Position numbers and translations under genes: made by a program. Positions 42,674 to 50,658 of a stretch of DNA of 54,472 bases are shown here, in pieces (positions within the stretch are counted from its first letter, which is position 1; every line of letters begins with the position of its first letter). Below the pieces are notes generated by a model. It did not search any database, was not told the origin of the DNA, and worked only from the letters and a program-made list of their open reading frames with translations. This DNA comes from JBBDIK01 sp040880465 (GTDB lineage: Bacteria > Actinomycetota > UBA4738 > JBBDHU01), in NCBI GenBank assembly GCA_040880465.1, contig JBBDIK010000002.1:1-54472 (forward strand), in the 5' to 3' direction.

Positions 42674-43517
42674 ACTGCGATTCGCGAAGTACCACGGCAC
42701 CGGGAACGACTTCGTCATGGTCGAGGACCTTGCGGGCGAGCTCGAGCTGTCGCCGGAGGCCATCGCGGCGATCTGTCATCGGCGCTTCGGAGTCGGTGGA
42801 GACGGCCTGATCCGGGTCCTGCGCGGGGAGGGCGTCGCTGACTTCTTCATGGACTACTCCAACGCGGACGGGACGACCGCGGAGATGTGCGGCAACGGCA
42901 TCCGCTGTCTCGGCAAGCTCGTCTACGACGGGAACCTGACCGACAAGACCGACCTGATCGTCGATACCCGGGGCGGCCTCAAGTACTTGACCTTGGACGT
43001 TCGTGACGGGCGGGTTGCGGAGGTCACGGTGGACATGGGTCCGCCGAGGTTCACGCGGGCCGACATCCCGATGCGCGGACCGGCGTGGGAGACCTTCCAG
43101 ATGGAACCCGTCGAAGCGGGGGGCCGCACGTTCAAGGGATCGGCGTTGTCGATGGGGAACCCGCACCTCGTCCTGTTCATCGACGGCGATCCCGCGGATG
43201 TCGACGTCGGTCTCATCGGACCGGCACTCGAGAACGATGACCTGTTCCCCGAGAAGACGAACGTGGAGTTCGTGGTCCCGGGGTCGGACGGCATCCTGAA
43301 CACGCGGGTCTGGGAGCGCGGCTCCGGCGAGACGATGGCCTGCGGGACCGGCGCGTGCGCGGTGCTGGTCGCTGCGAACGAGGCCGGCCTGGCGCCGCCG
43401 AAGGCCACCGTTCGGTTCCCAGGCGGAGACCTGTCCCTGGAGCGTCGTGACGACGGCAACGTCACCCTGACCGGCCCGGCCGTGATGGTCTTCGACGGGG
43501 TCCTGACGATCGACTGA
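42666..43517 (+). CDS. dapF: Diaminopimelate epimerase
   Basis: 283 aa. It interconverts LL- and meso-diaminopimelate without cofactor. Two catalytic Cys are visible: AEMCGNGIRCLGKL (first half) and METMACGTGACAVL-type GETMACGTGACAVLV (second half). The N-terminus LRFAKYHGTGNDFVMVEDL is characteristic. GTG 42666 lies inside the end of miaA. The next gene (dapL) makes its LL-DAP substrate. Confidence 0.97.
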   Translation: MTELRFAKYHGTGNDFVMVEDLAGELELSPEAIAAICHRRFGVGGDGLIRVLRGEGVADFFMDYSNADGTTAEMCGNGIRCLGKLVYDGNLTDKTDLIVDTRGGLKYLTLDVRDGRVAEVTVDMGPPRFTRADIPMRGPAWETFQMEPVEAGGRTFKGSALSMGNPHLVLFIDGDPADVDVGLIGPALENDDLFPEKTNVEFVVPGSDGILNTRVWERGSGETMACGTGACAVLVAANEAGLAPPKATVRFPGGDLSLERRDDGNVTLTGPAVMVFDGVLTID

Positions 43518-43530
43518 CGAGGAGAACCGA

Positions 43531-44682
43531 GTGAGGCAAGCGGATCGCATCAAGAACGTCCCTCCCTACCTGTTCGCGGAGCTGGACAAGAAGCTCGATG
43601 CCAAGCGGGCGCAGGGCGTGGACGTCATCTCACTCGGGGTCGGAGACCCGGACCTTCCGACCCCGCCGCACATCGTGGAGGCGCTCCGGGGTGCGGCCCG
43701 AGACCCGGCGACGCACCAGTACCCGTCGTACTTCGGGGCCAAGGAGTTCCGGCAGGCGGTGGCGGACTGGTACCGACGGCGCTTCGCCGTCGAGCTGGAC
43801 CCGGACACCGAGGTCATGACCTTGATCGGCTCGAAGGAAGGGATCGGACACATCTCGTTCGCGTTCATCGATCCGGGCGACGAGGCCCTCGTTCCGGACC
43901 CGGGCTATCCCGTGTACGGCGTCAGCACGATCCTGGCCGGTGGAACGCCGGTCTCGCTGCCGATGCCGGCGGACAAGGGGTTCCTCCCGGAGCTCGACCC
44001 ATCCTTGGTCACCGACCGGACGCGGATGCTCTGGCTGAACTTCCCAACGAACCCGACGGCCGCGGTCGCCGGCCTCGAGACCTTCGAGGAGGCGGTCGCG
44101 CTCGCTTCGGAGCATGGCCTGTTGTTGGCCCACGACGCCGCCTACTCCGAGATCACCTACGACGGGTACGTGGCTCCGTCGGTGCTACAGGTGCCGGGGG
44201 CCAAGGACGTCGCGATCGAGTTCGGGTCGCTCTCGAAGTTCTACAACATGACCGGCTGGCGGATCGGGTGGGCCGTCGGGAGCGCGGAGGCTATCCGAGG
44301 CCTGTCGATCATCAAGACGAACCTGGACTCGGGTCAGTTCAACGCGATCCAGCTCGCCGGGGTCGCGGCGCTGGAGGGGCCGCAGGAACACCTCGACGGA
44401 CTGCGCGAGATCTACCGGCGGCGGCGGGACCTGGTCGTCGGCACGCTGAACTCGCTCGGATGGTCGCTGGAGTCACCTCGCGGATCGATCTACGTGTGGG
44501 CGCCTACCCCCGGCGGAGAGAGCTCCACCGACTTCGCGGATCTGCTGCTCGAGCACGGGCTCTTCGTGGCTCCGGGCATCGGGTACGGGGCGAACGGCGA
44601 GGGATACGTGCGCTTCTCATTGACCGTTCCCGATGACCGTCTCGAGGAGGCGATGGAGCGCCTGACCAAGGCGCTCGGCTGA
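43531..44682 (+). CDS. dapL: LL-diaminopimelate aminotransferase
   Basis: 383 aa from GTG 43531 with ACGAGGAGA upstream. It is a class I/II PLP aminotransferase, beginning RIKNVPPYLFAELDKK, a start typical of DapL proteins, with GVGDPDLPTP, HQYPSYFGAKEFRQAVADWY, NFPTNPTAAVA and the PLP lysine in GSLSKFYNMTGWRIGW. DapL converts tetrahydrodipicolinate to LL-DAP in one step, bypassing DapD/C/E. The immediate neighbour dapF and the presence of dapA and dapB support the role. A different aminotransferase substrate is possible, because annotation in this superfamily is soft. Confidence 0.87.
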   Translation: MRQADRIKNVPPYLFAELDKKLDAKRAQGVDVISLGVGDPDLPTPPHIVEALRGAARDPATHQYPSYFGAKEFRQAVADWYRRRFAVELDPDTEVMTLIGSKEGIGHISFAFIDPGDEALVPDPGYPVYGVSTILAGGTPVSLPMPADKGFLPELDPSLVTDRTRMLWLNFPTNPTAAVAGLETFEEAVALASEHGLLLAHDAAYSEITYDGYVAPSVLQVPGAKDVAIEFGSLSKFYNMTGWRIGWAVGSAEAIRGLSIIKTNLDSGQFNAIQLAGVAALEGPQEHLDGLREIYRRRRDLVVGTLNSLGWSLESPRGSIYVWAPTPGGESSTDFADLLLEHGLFVAPGIGYGANGEGYVRFSLTVPDDRLEEAMERLTKALG

Positions 44683-45989
44683 TGCCCGAACGCCGGCGCG
44701 GGGAACACCGCTCCACCCAGCAGGAATCGCCGCTCTCGGCGACGTGGCGACCCGCTGTCACCGAGAAGGCCGTGCTGGTGGGCGCGGGACCGTCCATCAC
44801 CGAGCGGGACCTCGACGAGTTGGCGGCGCTCGCGGACACGGCCGGGGCCGAGCCCGTCGCCCGGGTCGTCCAGCCCCGGGAGGCTCCGGACCCGGTGACG
44901 TACATCGGGAAGGGCAAGGTCCGCGAGATCCACGACACCGTCCACCGCAACGGGGCCGACGCCGTCATCTTCGATTCGGAGCTGAGCCCCGGGCAGCTCA
45001 GGAACCTCGAGGAGCGTCTGGGGTGCAAGGTTATCGATCGCACCGCCTTGATCCTGGATATCTTCGCCTTGCACGCTACGTCGCGAGAGGGGAAGACGCA
45101 GGTGGAGCTGGCTCAGCTGAACTACCTGGTGCCACGTCTGCGGGGGTGGGGGGAGGCCATGTCCCGGCTGGGAGGCGGCATCGGTACCCGCGGGCCGGGG
45201 GAGACCAAGCTCGAGACCGACCGGCAGCACATCCGGAGGCGGATCACCAAGTTGAAGCGAGAGATCGACGACCTGGCGCGCACCCGCCACGTGAAGCGTG
45301 CGTCCCGGGAGCGGTCGGGGATCCCGCAGGTGGCGATCGCCGGCTACACGAACTCGGGCAAGTCCACCCTGATGAACGCGCTCACCGATGCCCGTGTCTT
45401 GGTCGCCAACCAGCTCTTCGCAACCCTGGATCCGACCACGCGTCGCCTCTCCTTCCCCGGCGGGCGGGCTGCGACCTTGTCGGACACGGTCGGGTTCGTC
45501 GGCAAGTTGCCGCACGATCTGGTCGAGGCGTTCCGGTCGACCTTGGAGGAGGTCACGCTGGGGTCGCTGGTGTTGCACGTCGCCGACGCGGCGAACGACG
45601 CCGTCGAGGAACAGATCGCGGCGGTGCGGGAGGTCCTAGGCGACATCGGTGCGGGCGGCATCCCGGAGGTGCTTGCCCTGAACAAGGCAGATGTGGTTGA
45701 TGCCGATCGACGCGCTGCACTCGGCCGCCGGTTCCCCGACGCTGTGATCGTCTCCGCGCGCATGGGTGAGGGTCTCGACGAGTTGGTCGCGGCGATCGAG
45801 CGGGATCTCCCCGCATTCCCGATCGAGGTGAACCTGCTCATCCCGTACGACCGCGAAGATCTGGTGGCGCTCCTGCATCGCGAAGCGGATGTCCTGAAGG
45901 TCGAACACGAGGCAGAGGGGACCCGGGTGCATGCCCGGGTCGGGGAGCGGGAGTTCAACGCGGTTCGGGACTTCCTGGCGACCGCCTAG
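44682..45989 (+). CDS. hflX: Ribosome-associated GTPase HflX
   Basis: 435 aa. It splits stalled ribosomes and helps recovery from stress. N-terminal HflX domain: PDPVTYIGKGKVREIHD, FDSELSPGQLRNLEERLGCKVIDRTALILDIF, then RLGGGIGTRGPGETKLETDRQHI. GTPase: GYTNSGKST (G1), TLDPTTRRL, DTVGFVGKLPHDLVEAFRSTLEEV (G3 region), NKADVV (G4). The ATG overlaps the dapL stop. The end overlaps the convergent lexA stop by 4 nt. The gene is of normal length. Confidence 0.96.
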   Translation: MPERRRGEHRSTQQESPLSATWRPAVTEKAVLVGAGPSITERDLDELAALADTAGAEPVARVVQPREAPDPVTYIGKGKVREIHDTVHRNGADAVIFDSELSPGQLRNLEERLGCKVIDRTALILDIFALHATSREGKTQVELAQLNYLVPRLRGWGEAMSRLGGGIGTRGPGETKLETDRQHIRRRITKLKREIDDLARTRHVKRASRERSGIPQVAIAGYTNSGKSTLMNALTDARVLVANQLFATLDPTTRRLSFPGGRAATLSDTVGFVGKLPHDLVEAFRSTLEEVTLGSLVLHVADAANDAVEEQIAAVREVLGDIGAGGIPEVLALNKADVVDADRRAALGRRFPDAVIVSARMGEGLDELVAAIERDLPAFPIEVNLLIPYDREDLVALLHREADVLKVEHEAEGTRVHARVGEREFNAVRDFLATA

Positions 45990-46597
45990 AGCTTGCGGAG
46001 CACCGCCGTGACCTTGCCGGCGATCCGGCCCTCCGCCATCTCGAACGGTTCCATCGCCGGATTCTCGGGGACGAGCAGAACGCGGCCGTCCCGGCGACGC
46101 AGCCGCTTGACCGTCGCCTCGTCCTCGGCCGGGCCGGGCATCAGGGCAACCACGACGTCCCCATCCGCGGCGTCGTCCTGACGCCGAACGACAACGACGT
46201 CGCCATCGAAGATGCCGGCGTCGATCATCGAATCGCCGACGACTCCAAGTGCGAAGACCTCGGATCCGTCTGCGTACCCCTCGGGGACGGCGAGATAGTC
46301 CTCGATCGACTCGGTCGCGAGGATCGGCGCGCCGGCCGCGACCCGCCCGATCAGCGGAACCGTGACGGACCCCGGCGCCGGCTGCGATCCTGCGAGGGTG
46401 ACGGCCCGCGGTTTGGTCGGGTCCCGAGTGATGAGCCCCTTGCGCTCAAGGTTGGCGAGCTGGCTGTGGACGGAAGAAGAAGACGTCAGGCCGACCGCAT
46501 CGCCGATCTCTCGGACGGTCGGGGGGTACCCCCGATCGTGAACGGTCTCGCGGATGTACTCGATGATCCTGCGTTGCCTGCTGGTGAGGTCCTCCAT
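45986..46597 (-). CDS. lexA: SOS repressor LexA
   Basis: 203 aa. The N-terminal winged helix binds SOS boxes (LTSRQRRIIEYIRETVHDRGYPPTVREIG, LTSSSSVHSQLANLERKG). The autocleavage site is Ala88-Gly89 in VAAGAP, with catalytic Ser123 in GDSMIDAG and Lys164 in EATVKRL. ATG 46597 follows AAGGAGGA. LexA boxes in the gap to the divergent LysM gene show it should repress itself and that gene. It is conserved next to nrdR-nrdJ in actinobacteria. Confidence 0.97.
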   Translation of the reverse strand: MEDLTSRQRRIIEYIRETVHDRGYPPTVREIGDAVGLTSSSSVHSQLANLERKGLITRDPTKPRAVTLAGSQPAPGSVTVPLIGRVAAGAPILATESIEDYLAVPEGYADGSEVFALGVVGDSMIDAGIFDGDVVVVRRQDDAADGDVVVALMPGPAEDEATVKRLRRRDGRVLLVPENPAMEPFEMAEGRIAGKVTAVLRKL

Positions 46598-46617
46598 GTC
46601 GTGTCCTCCTTCCAGGC

Positions 46618-46646
46618 ACGGTAGCGGACTCGGCAGAGGAAATCAA
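46618..46646 (-). promoter_or_regulatory. lexA promoter
   Basis: On the minus strand: -35 TTGATT (46646-46641), 17 bp, -10 TACCGT (46623-46618). The LexA box at 46644-46657 overlaps the -35, as expected for autorepression. The leader before the ATG is short and contains AAGGAGGA. Confidence 0.65.
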
Positions 46647-46657
46647 ACATATGTTCG
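46644..46657. promoter_or_regulatory. LexA box 1 (lexA-proximal)
   Basis: CAAACATATGTTCG, one base from the CGAACRNRYGTTCG pattern, overlapping the lexA -35. It lies 30 bp from box 2, about three helical turns. Confidence 0.85.
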
Positions 46658-46666
46658 ATGAATCGC

Positions 46667-46695
46667 TTGACATCGAACAGATGTTCGTACAGCAT
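46667..46695 (+). promoter_or_regulatory. LysM-gene promoter with LexA box 2 in the spacer
   Basis: -35 TTGACA (46667-46672, perfect consensus), 17 bp, -10 CAGCAT (46690-46695), then 6 nt to the ATG at 46702. A perfect LexA box CGAACAGATGTTCG occupies 46674-46687 in the spacer, the same architecture as the recA promoter. The transcript is predicted to be leaderless. Confidence 0.85.
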
Positions 46696-46701
46696 TGGGT
46701 C

Positions 46702-46998
46702 ATGAATCGAACAGGTGTTCGTCCCCAGTTCCGCCGCCGGCGGGCCGTTGCGGTCATGGTGCTCGCGGTGCTGATCCTGCCCGTGGCCCGGGCGGCCGCA
46801 GGCACGGGATCGGACCCCGGGGTCGAGCGCGCGGCCAGTACTCATCGGTACGTCGTGCAGCCGGGGGACACCCTCTGGGGCATCGCCGCACGTACCCACG
46901 ACAACCCGCGATACGGGGTCGACGAGATCCTCCAGGAGAACGCCGGTATCGACCCGGGCGAGCTCCAGCCGGGTCAGATCCTCCTCATCCCGGGCTAG
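46702..46998 (+). CDS. SOS-controlled LysM membrane protein (YneA/ChiZ-like)
   Basis: 98 aa. ATG 46702 is preferred over ATG 46651, because the -10 of its promoter lies between them. A basic start (RPQFRRRR) and one hydrophobic segment (AVAVMVLAVLILPVARAAA) export or anchor it; a LysM domain follows (YVVQPGDTLWGIAARTHDN...ILQENAGIDPGELQPGQILLIPG) that should bind peptidoglycan. Divergence from lexA and LexA boxes match B. subtilis yneA and mycobacterial chiZ (Rv2719c), small SOS proteins that halt division. No catalytic domain is present, so inhibition by binding is more likely than wall hydrolysis. Box 3 lies inside codons 3-7. Confidence 0.85.
   Translation: MNRTGVRPQFRRRRAVAVMVLAVLILPVARAAAGTGSDPGVERAASTHRYVVQPGDTLWGIAARTHDNPRYGVDEILQENAGIDPGELQPGQILLIPG
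46708..46721. promoter_or_regulatory. LexA box 3 inside the 5' end of the LysM gene
   Basis: CGAACAGGTGTTCG, a perfect box, spans codons 3-7 of the LysM gene, 34 bp downstream of box 2. It could act as a roadblock that reinforces repression. Coding for RTGV while keeping the operator suggests a dual constraint. Confidence 0.8.
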
Positions 46999-47019
46999 GC
47001 GCCGAGGCGATGCAGCATA

Positions 47020-47048
47020 TTGACCTGGAACATGTCGTGGGGTAGCGT
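47020..47048 (+). promoter_or_regulatory. nrdR promoter
   Basis: -35 TTGACC (47020-47025), 17 bp, -10 TAGCGT (47043-47048). A weak NrdR-box-like sequence (47025-47040) fills the spacer and a good box follows at 47057-47072, centre spacing 32 bp, the known spacing for cooperative NrdR binding. Confidence 0.7.
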
Positions 47049-47056
47049 CCGCCCGA

Positions 47057-47072
47057 CCACTAGATATGGTGG
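47057..47072. promoter_or_regulatory. NrdR box before nrdR
   Basis: CCACTAGATATGGTGG, close to the NrdR consensus acaCwAtATaTwGtgt, just after the predicted transcription start. It implies autoregulation. Confidence 0.75.
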
Positions 47073-47084
47073 TGGAGGGCGGCG

Positions 47085-47561
47085 ATGCGGTGCATCTGGT
47101 GTGACGTCGACGACGATCGAGTCGTCGATTCAAGGGTCGTGGAGCAGGGGCGGGCCGTCCGGCGCCGCCGCGAGTGCGGGGCGTGCGGTCGCCGCTTCAC
47201 CACGTTCGAGAGGATCGACGATCTGGGTCTCATGGTCGTCAAGCGCGACGGGTCGAAGGAGCCGTTCGACCGCGAGAAGGTCGCTGCCGGCATCCGGAAG
47301 GCCACGAAGAACCGCCCGATCGACGAGGGCCAAGTGGATGTGGCTGTGGACCGCGTCGAGGAGCGTTTGCGCCGCAAGGGTCCCGAGGTCACGACCGATC
47401 AGGTCGGCGTGGAAGTGCTCGCCCGGTTGGCGAAACTGGACCAGGTCGCCTACATGCGCTTCGCGAGCGTCTACAAGGACTTCCAACAGCTCACCGACTT
47501 CGAACGCGAACTTGGGCTGCTCCAGAAGAAGGAATCGGCAGTCAAGCGCCCGATCGCGTGA
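47085..47561 (+). CDS. nrdR: Transcriptional repressor NrdR
   Basis: 158 aa. It senses dATP/ATP and represses ribonucleotide reductase genes. N-terminal zinc ribbon MRCIWCDVDDDRVVDSR...RRRECGACGRRFTTFERID (CxxC pairs), then an ATP-cone (VVKRDGSKEPFDREKVAAGIRKA). The family start is normally MxCPxC; here the second position is IWC, with Ile-Trp between the Cys. Its boxes occur before itself and before nrdJ. Position between lexA and nrdJ is standard for actinobacteria. Confidence 0.96.
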   Translation: MRCIWCDVDDDRVVDSRVVEQGRAVRRRRECGACGRRFTTFERIDDLGLMVVKRDGSKEPFDREKVAAGIRKATKNRPIDEGQVDVAVDRVEERLRRKGPEVTTDQVGVEVLARLAKLDQVAYMRFASVYKDFQQLTDFERELGLLQKKESAVKRPIA

Positions 47562-47562
47562 G

Positions 47563-47578
47563 ACACTATATGTAGTGG
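47563..47578. promoter_or_regulatory. NrdR box 1 before nrdJ
   Basis: ACACTATATGTAGTGG, a near-perfect NrdR box directly after the nrdR stop. It pairs with the box at 47595-47610, centre-to-centre 32 bp. Confidence 0.88.
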
Positions 47579-47594
47579 TAAGTGACAAGAAAAG

Positions 47595-47610
47595 CCACTA
47601 CATATTCCCC
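47595..47610. promoter_or_regulatory. NrdR box 2 before nrdJ
   Basis: CCACTACATATTCCCC keeps the left half and the AT core; the right half is degraded. Three helical turns from box 1 and just upstream of the nrdJ -35. Confidence 0.75.
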
Positions 47611-47618
47611 GAAACCTC

Positions 47619-47647
47619 TTGACGCGACGTGGAGTCGGAGGCAGAAT
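47619..47647 (+). promoter_or_regulatory. nrdJ promoter
   Basis: -35 TTGACG (47619-47624), 17 bp, -10 CAGAAT (47642-47647). The NrdR boxes lie just upstream, so repression would act by contact or looping rather than by covering the -10. The leader is about 86 nt. Confidence 0.7.
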
Positions 47648-47739
47648 CACAAGGCCGTGATTCGCGCCTCCGGGCGCAGGGGATTAGCAAGCAGCAACAG
47701 CATGGACGTGCGTTCCCGAGGGAAGAGGGGGGTTTCTCA

Positions 47740-50541
47740 GTGGCGACGAAGCAATCCGATGTTCAGGCCAAGCACAGTGGGCTCACGTTCAAGCGCTACT
47801 TCACGAAGGACGGTGTGCATCCGTTCGATGAGGTGGAGTGGGAGACGCGCCACGCGATCATCCCGAATTACAAGGAGGGCGGGAACGCTTTCGAGCAACG
47901 GGACGTCGAGTTCCCTGTGTCCTGGTCCCAGAACGCTACGAACATCGTCGCCCAGAAGTACTTCCGCGGAACGCTCGGAACGCCACAGCGCGAGTCCAGC
48001 GTCCGCCAGCTCGTCAGCCGGGTGGTCGACACCATCAGGGGATGGGGGGTCAAGGACGGGTACTTCGACACCACCGAGGACGCGCAGATCTTCGCGGACG
48101 AGCTGTCGCATCTGCTGGTCAACCAGAAGGCCGCGTTCAACTCGCCGGTCTGGTTCAACGTGGGCGTGCCGGACACCCCGCAGCAGTGTTCGGCCTGCTT
48201 CATCCTGGCGGTCGACGACAAGATGAGCTCGATCCTGAACTGGTACGTCGAAGAAGGCACGATCTTCAAGGGCGGGTCCGGCTCCGGGATCAACCTGTCG
48301 ACGATCCGCTCGTCGCGCGAGGCGCTCGCAGGCGGCGGGACCGCCTCGGGACCCGTGTCTTTCATGCGGGGCGCCGATGCCAGTGCCGGGACGATCAAAT
48401 CCGGTGGCAAGACGCGCCGTGCGGCCAAGATGGTGATCCTCAACATCGATCACCCGGATATCCAGGAGTTCATCTGGTGTAAGGCCAACGAGGAGAAGAA
48501 GGCGCGCGCCCTGCAGGACGCCGGCTTCGACATGGACCTCGACGGCAAGGACTCTGCGTCGGTGCAGTACCAGAACGCCAATAACTCTGTCCGGGTTACC
48601 GACGAGTTCATGCAGGCGTTCCTCGAGGACCGTGACTGGTCGCTCAAGGCCGTGACGACCGGGGAGGCGGCCGAGACCGTCCGCGCGCGTGACCTGATGC
48701 GAGACGTGGCGCAGGCGGCATGGGAGTGCGCCGATCCGGGTATGCAGTACGACACCACGATCAACGAATGGCACACGTGCCCGGCGTCAGGCCGGATCAA
48801 CGCGTCGAATCCCTGTGCCGAGTACATGAGCCTGGACAACTCTGCGTGCAACCTGGCGTCGCTCAACCTGCTCACGTTCGCCGACGCCGACGGGAACTTC
48901 GATGTCGCTTCTTTCAAGCGCGCGGTCGAGGTCGTCCTCACGGCGCAGGAGATCGTCGTGGGGAACTCGAGCTACCCGACCGAGCGGATCGGGCAGAACG
49001 CGGTGGCCTTCCGCCAGCTCGGGATCGGGTACGCGAACCTCGGAGCTTTGCTGATGGCCCGGGGGCTCCCGTATGACTCGGACGCCGGACGGGCATGGGC
49101 AGCGGCGATCACGGCCATCATGACTGGACACTCGTACGCGACCAGCGCGAACGTCGCCTCCAAGATGGGGCCGTTCGCCGGCTTCGCGCCGAACCGGGAC
49201 GCGATGATAAGGGTCATGCGCAAACACCGGGCGGCGGTCGACGAGGTCGACCCGGAACTGGTGCCCGAGGCCATGCTGACGGCGGCCCGGGGCGTTTGGG
49301 ACAACGCGGTCGCCGAGGGGGAGCAGCACGGCTACCGGAACGCCCAAGCCAGCGTCCTGGCTCCGACCGGAACGATCGGCCTGATGATGGACTGCGACAC
49401 CACCGGCATCGAGCCGGACCTGGCGCTCGTCAAGACCAAGAAGCTGGTCGGCGGCGGCACGATGCAGATCGTCAACCAGACGGTTCCGCGGGCGCTGACC
49501 CGCCTCGGTTACGACCAGGAGCAGGCCGCGGATGTCGTGGCCTACATCGCGGAGCACAACTCGGTCTCCGGCGCTCCGCATCTCAAAGAGGAGCACTACC
49601 CGGTGTTCGACACGTCGATGGGCGAGCAGGCGATCCACTACATGGGCCACGTCCGCATGATGGGCGCGGTGCAACCGTTCATCTCGGGTGCCATCTCCAA
49701 GACGGTGAACATGCCGGAGGAGGCGACGGTCGAGGAGGTGGAGCAGTTGTTCGTCGAGGGGTGGAACCTCGGCCTGAAGGCGGTCGCGATCTACCGGAAC
49801 AACTGCAAGGTCGCCCAGCCGCTGTCGGCGGACAAGAAGAAGACGGCGGCGGTCGACGAACCGAAGGCCCTGGCCCACCCGGTTCGCAAGCGGCTCCCGC
49901 TGTCACGGCCGGCTCGCACCACGTCCTTCCAGGTCGGTGAGGCTGAGGGCTACATCACCGCCGGAGAGTATCCGGACGACGGTATCGGTGAGCTGTTCCT
50001 GAAGGTTGCGAAGCAGGGCTCGACCCTGTCGGGGGTCATGGATGCGTTCGCGATCGCGGTCTCGATCGCCCTGCAGTACGGTGTTCCGCTCGAAACGTAT
50101 GTCTCGAAATTCATCAACATGAAGTTCGAGCCGTCGGGGATGACGAACGACCCGGACATCCGGTTCGCGTCGTCGCTCGTCGACTACGTCTTCCGCCGGC
50201 TGGCGCTGGACTACCTGCCTCCGGAGACACGGGAGGCGCTCGGGATCAAGAGCATCGAGGAGAAGAACGCCACGATCGACGAGACCGCGGAGGAGTTCGG
50301 CGCAGCAGCACCGACAGCACCAGCAGGATCGGCGACGTTGCCGGCAGAGGCGCCCCCGGCCCGGGCGGACGCATCCGACCAGGTGGTCATCGATCTGGTG
50401 TCGAAGCCCGCAGAGAAGACCGACGCGCCGAGTCAGAAGGCGGTGGATGCTCCACTCTGCTACTCGTGCGGTGGAAAGATGCAGCCCGCAGGGTCGTGCT
50501 ACGTCTGCACGGCGTGCGGCGCGACCAGCGGCTGCTCGTAG
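47740..50541 (+). CDS. nrdJ: Adenosylcobalamin-dependent (class II) ribonucleotide reductase
   Basis: 933 aa. It reduces ribonucleotides to deoxyribonucleotides with a radical made from adenosylcobalamin, with or without oxygen. Conserved parts: FNSPVWFNVGV.......QQCSACFILAVDD, GSGSGINLSTIRSS, NPCAEYMSLDNSACNLASLNL, ANLGALLMARGLPYDS and APTGTIGLMMDCDTTGIEPD. The C-terminus has a cysteine-rich zinc-ribbon-like segment (CYSCGGKMQPAGSCYVCTACG) thought to help regenerate the active site. GTG 47740 is chosen because it follows GAAGAGGGG and the promoter; the frame is open to 47629, upstream of the -10. A low-complexity Ala/Pro linker (about residues 850-905) precedes the Cys tail. Confidence 0.96.
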   Translation: MATKQSDVQAKHSGLTFKRYFTKDGVHPFDEVEWETRHAIIPNYKEGGNAFEQRDVEFPVSWSQNATNIVAQKYFRGTLGTPQRESSVRQLVSRVVDTIRGWGVKDGYFDTTEDAQIFADELSHLLVNQKAAFNSPVWFNVGVPDTPQQCSACFILAVDDKMSSILNWYVEEGTIFKGGSGSGINLSTIRSSREALAGGGTASGPVSFMRGADASAGTIKSGGKTRRAAKMVILNIDHPDIQEFIWCKANEEKKARALQDAGFDMDLDGKDSASVQYQNANNSVRVTDEFMQAFLEDRDWSLKAVTTGEAAETVRARDLMRDVAQAAWECADPGMQYDTTINEWHTCPASGRINASNPCAEYMSLDNSACNLASLNLLTFADADGNFDVASFKRAVEVVLTAQEIVVGNSSYPTERIGQNAVAFRQLGIGYANLGALLMARGLPYDSDAGRAWAAAITAIMTGHSYATSANVASKMGPFAGFAPNRDAMIRVMRKHRAAVDEVDPELVPEAMLTAARGVWDNAVAEGEQHGYRNAQASVLAPTGTIGLMMDCDTTGIEPDLALVKTKKLVGGGTMQIVNQTVPRALTRLGYDQEQAADVVAYIAEHNSVSGAPHLKEEHYPVFDTSMGEQAIHYMGHVRMMGAVQPFISGAISKTVNMPEEATVEEVEQLFVEGWNLGLKAVAIYRNNCKVAQPLSADKKKTAAVDEPKALAHPVRKRLPLSRPARTTSFQVGEAEGYITAGEYPDDGIGELFLKVAKQGSTLSGVMDAFAIAVSIALQYGVPLETYVSKFINMKFEPSGMTNDPDIRFASSLVDYVFRRLALDYLPPETREALGIKSIEEKNATIDETAEEFGAAAPTAPAGSATLPAEAPPARADASDQVVIDLVSKPAEKTDAPSQKAVDAPLCYSCGGKMQPAGSCYVCTACGATSGCS

Positions 50542-50551
50542 CGGAGGGCGT

Positions 50552-50652
50552 GTGATGAAGCCCGCGAGCCTGATCGCGGCGACCGTCCTCCGGGCGGGGG
50601 GGCGGCGGGTCAGACCTTCAGCCTCACGGTGGATGTCCCGAAGGGCTCGTGA
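50552..50652 (+). pseudogene. Possible frameshifted remnant after nrdJ
   Basis: An ATG at 50555 (GTG at 50552) opens MKPASLIAATVLRAG. After a run of seven G a different frame reads AAGQTFSLTVDVPKGS and stops at 50652. The two pieces together look like a short exported beta-strand peptide, and one added G would join them. Either a decayed gene fragment or chance; the interval to the next gene is only about 110 bp. Confidence 0.25.
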
Positions 50653-50658
50653 CCGTGC

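Noticed and set aside
47648..47739. Possible cobalamin riboswitch before nrdJ
   Set aside because: The leader is about 86 nt, far shorter than a cobalamin riboswitch, and lacks the conserved B12-box sequence.
47629..47739. Start of nrdJ at 47629
   Set aside because: It precedes the predicted -10 of nrdJ and adds a non-conserved N-terminus; GTG 47740 has a ribosome-binding site.
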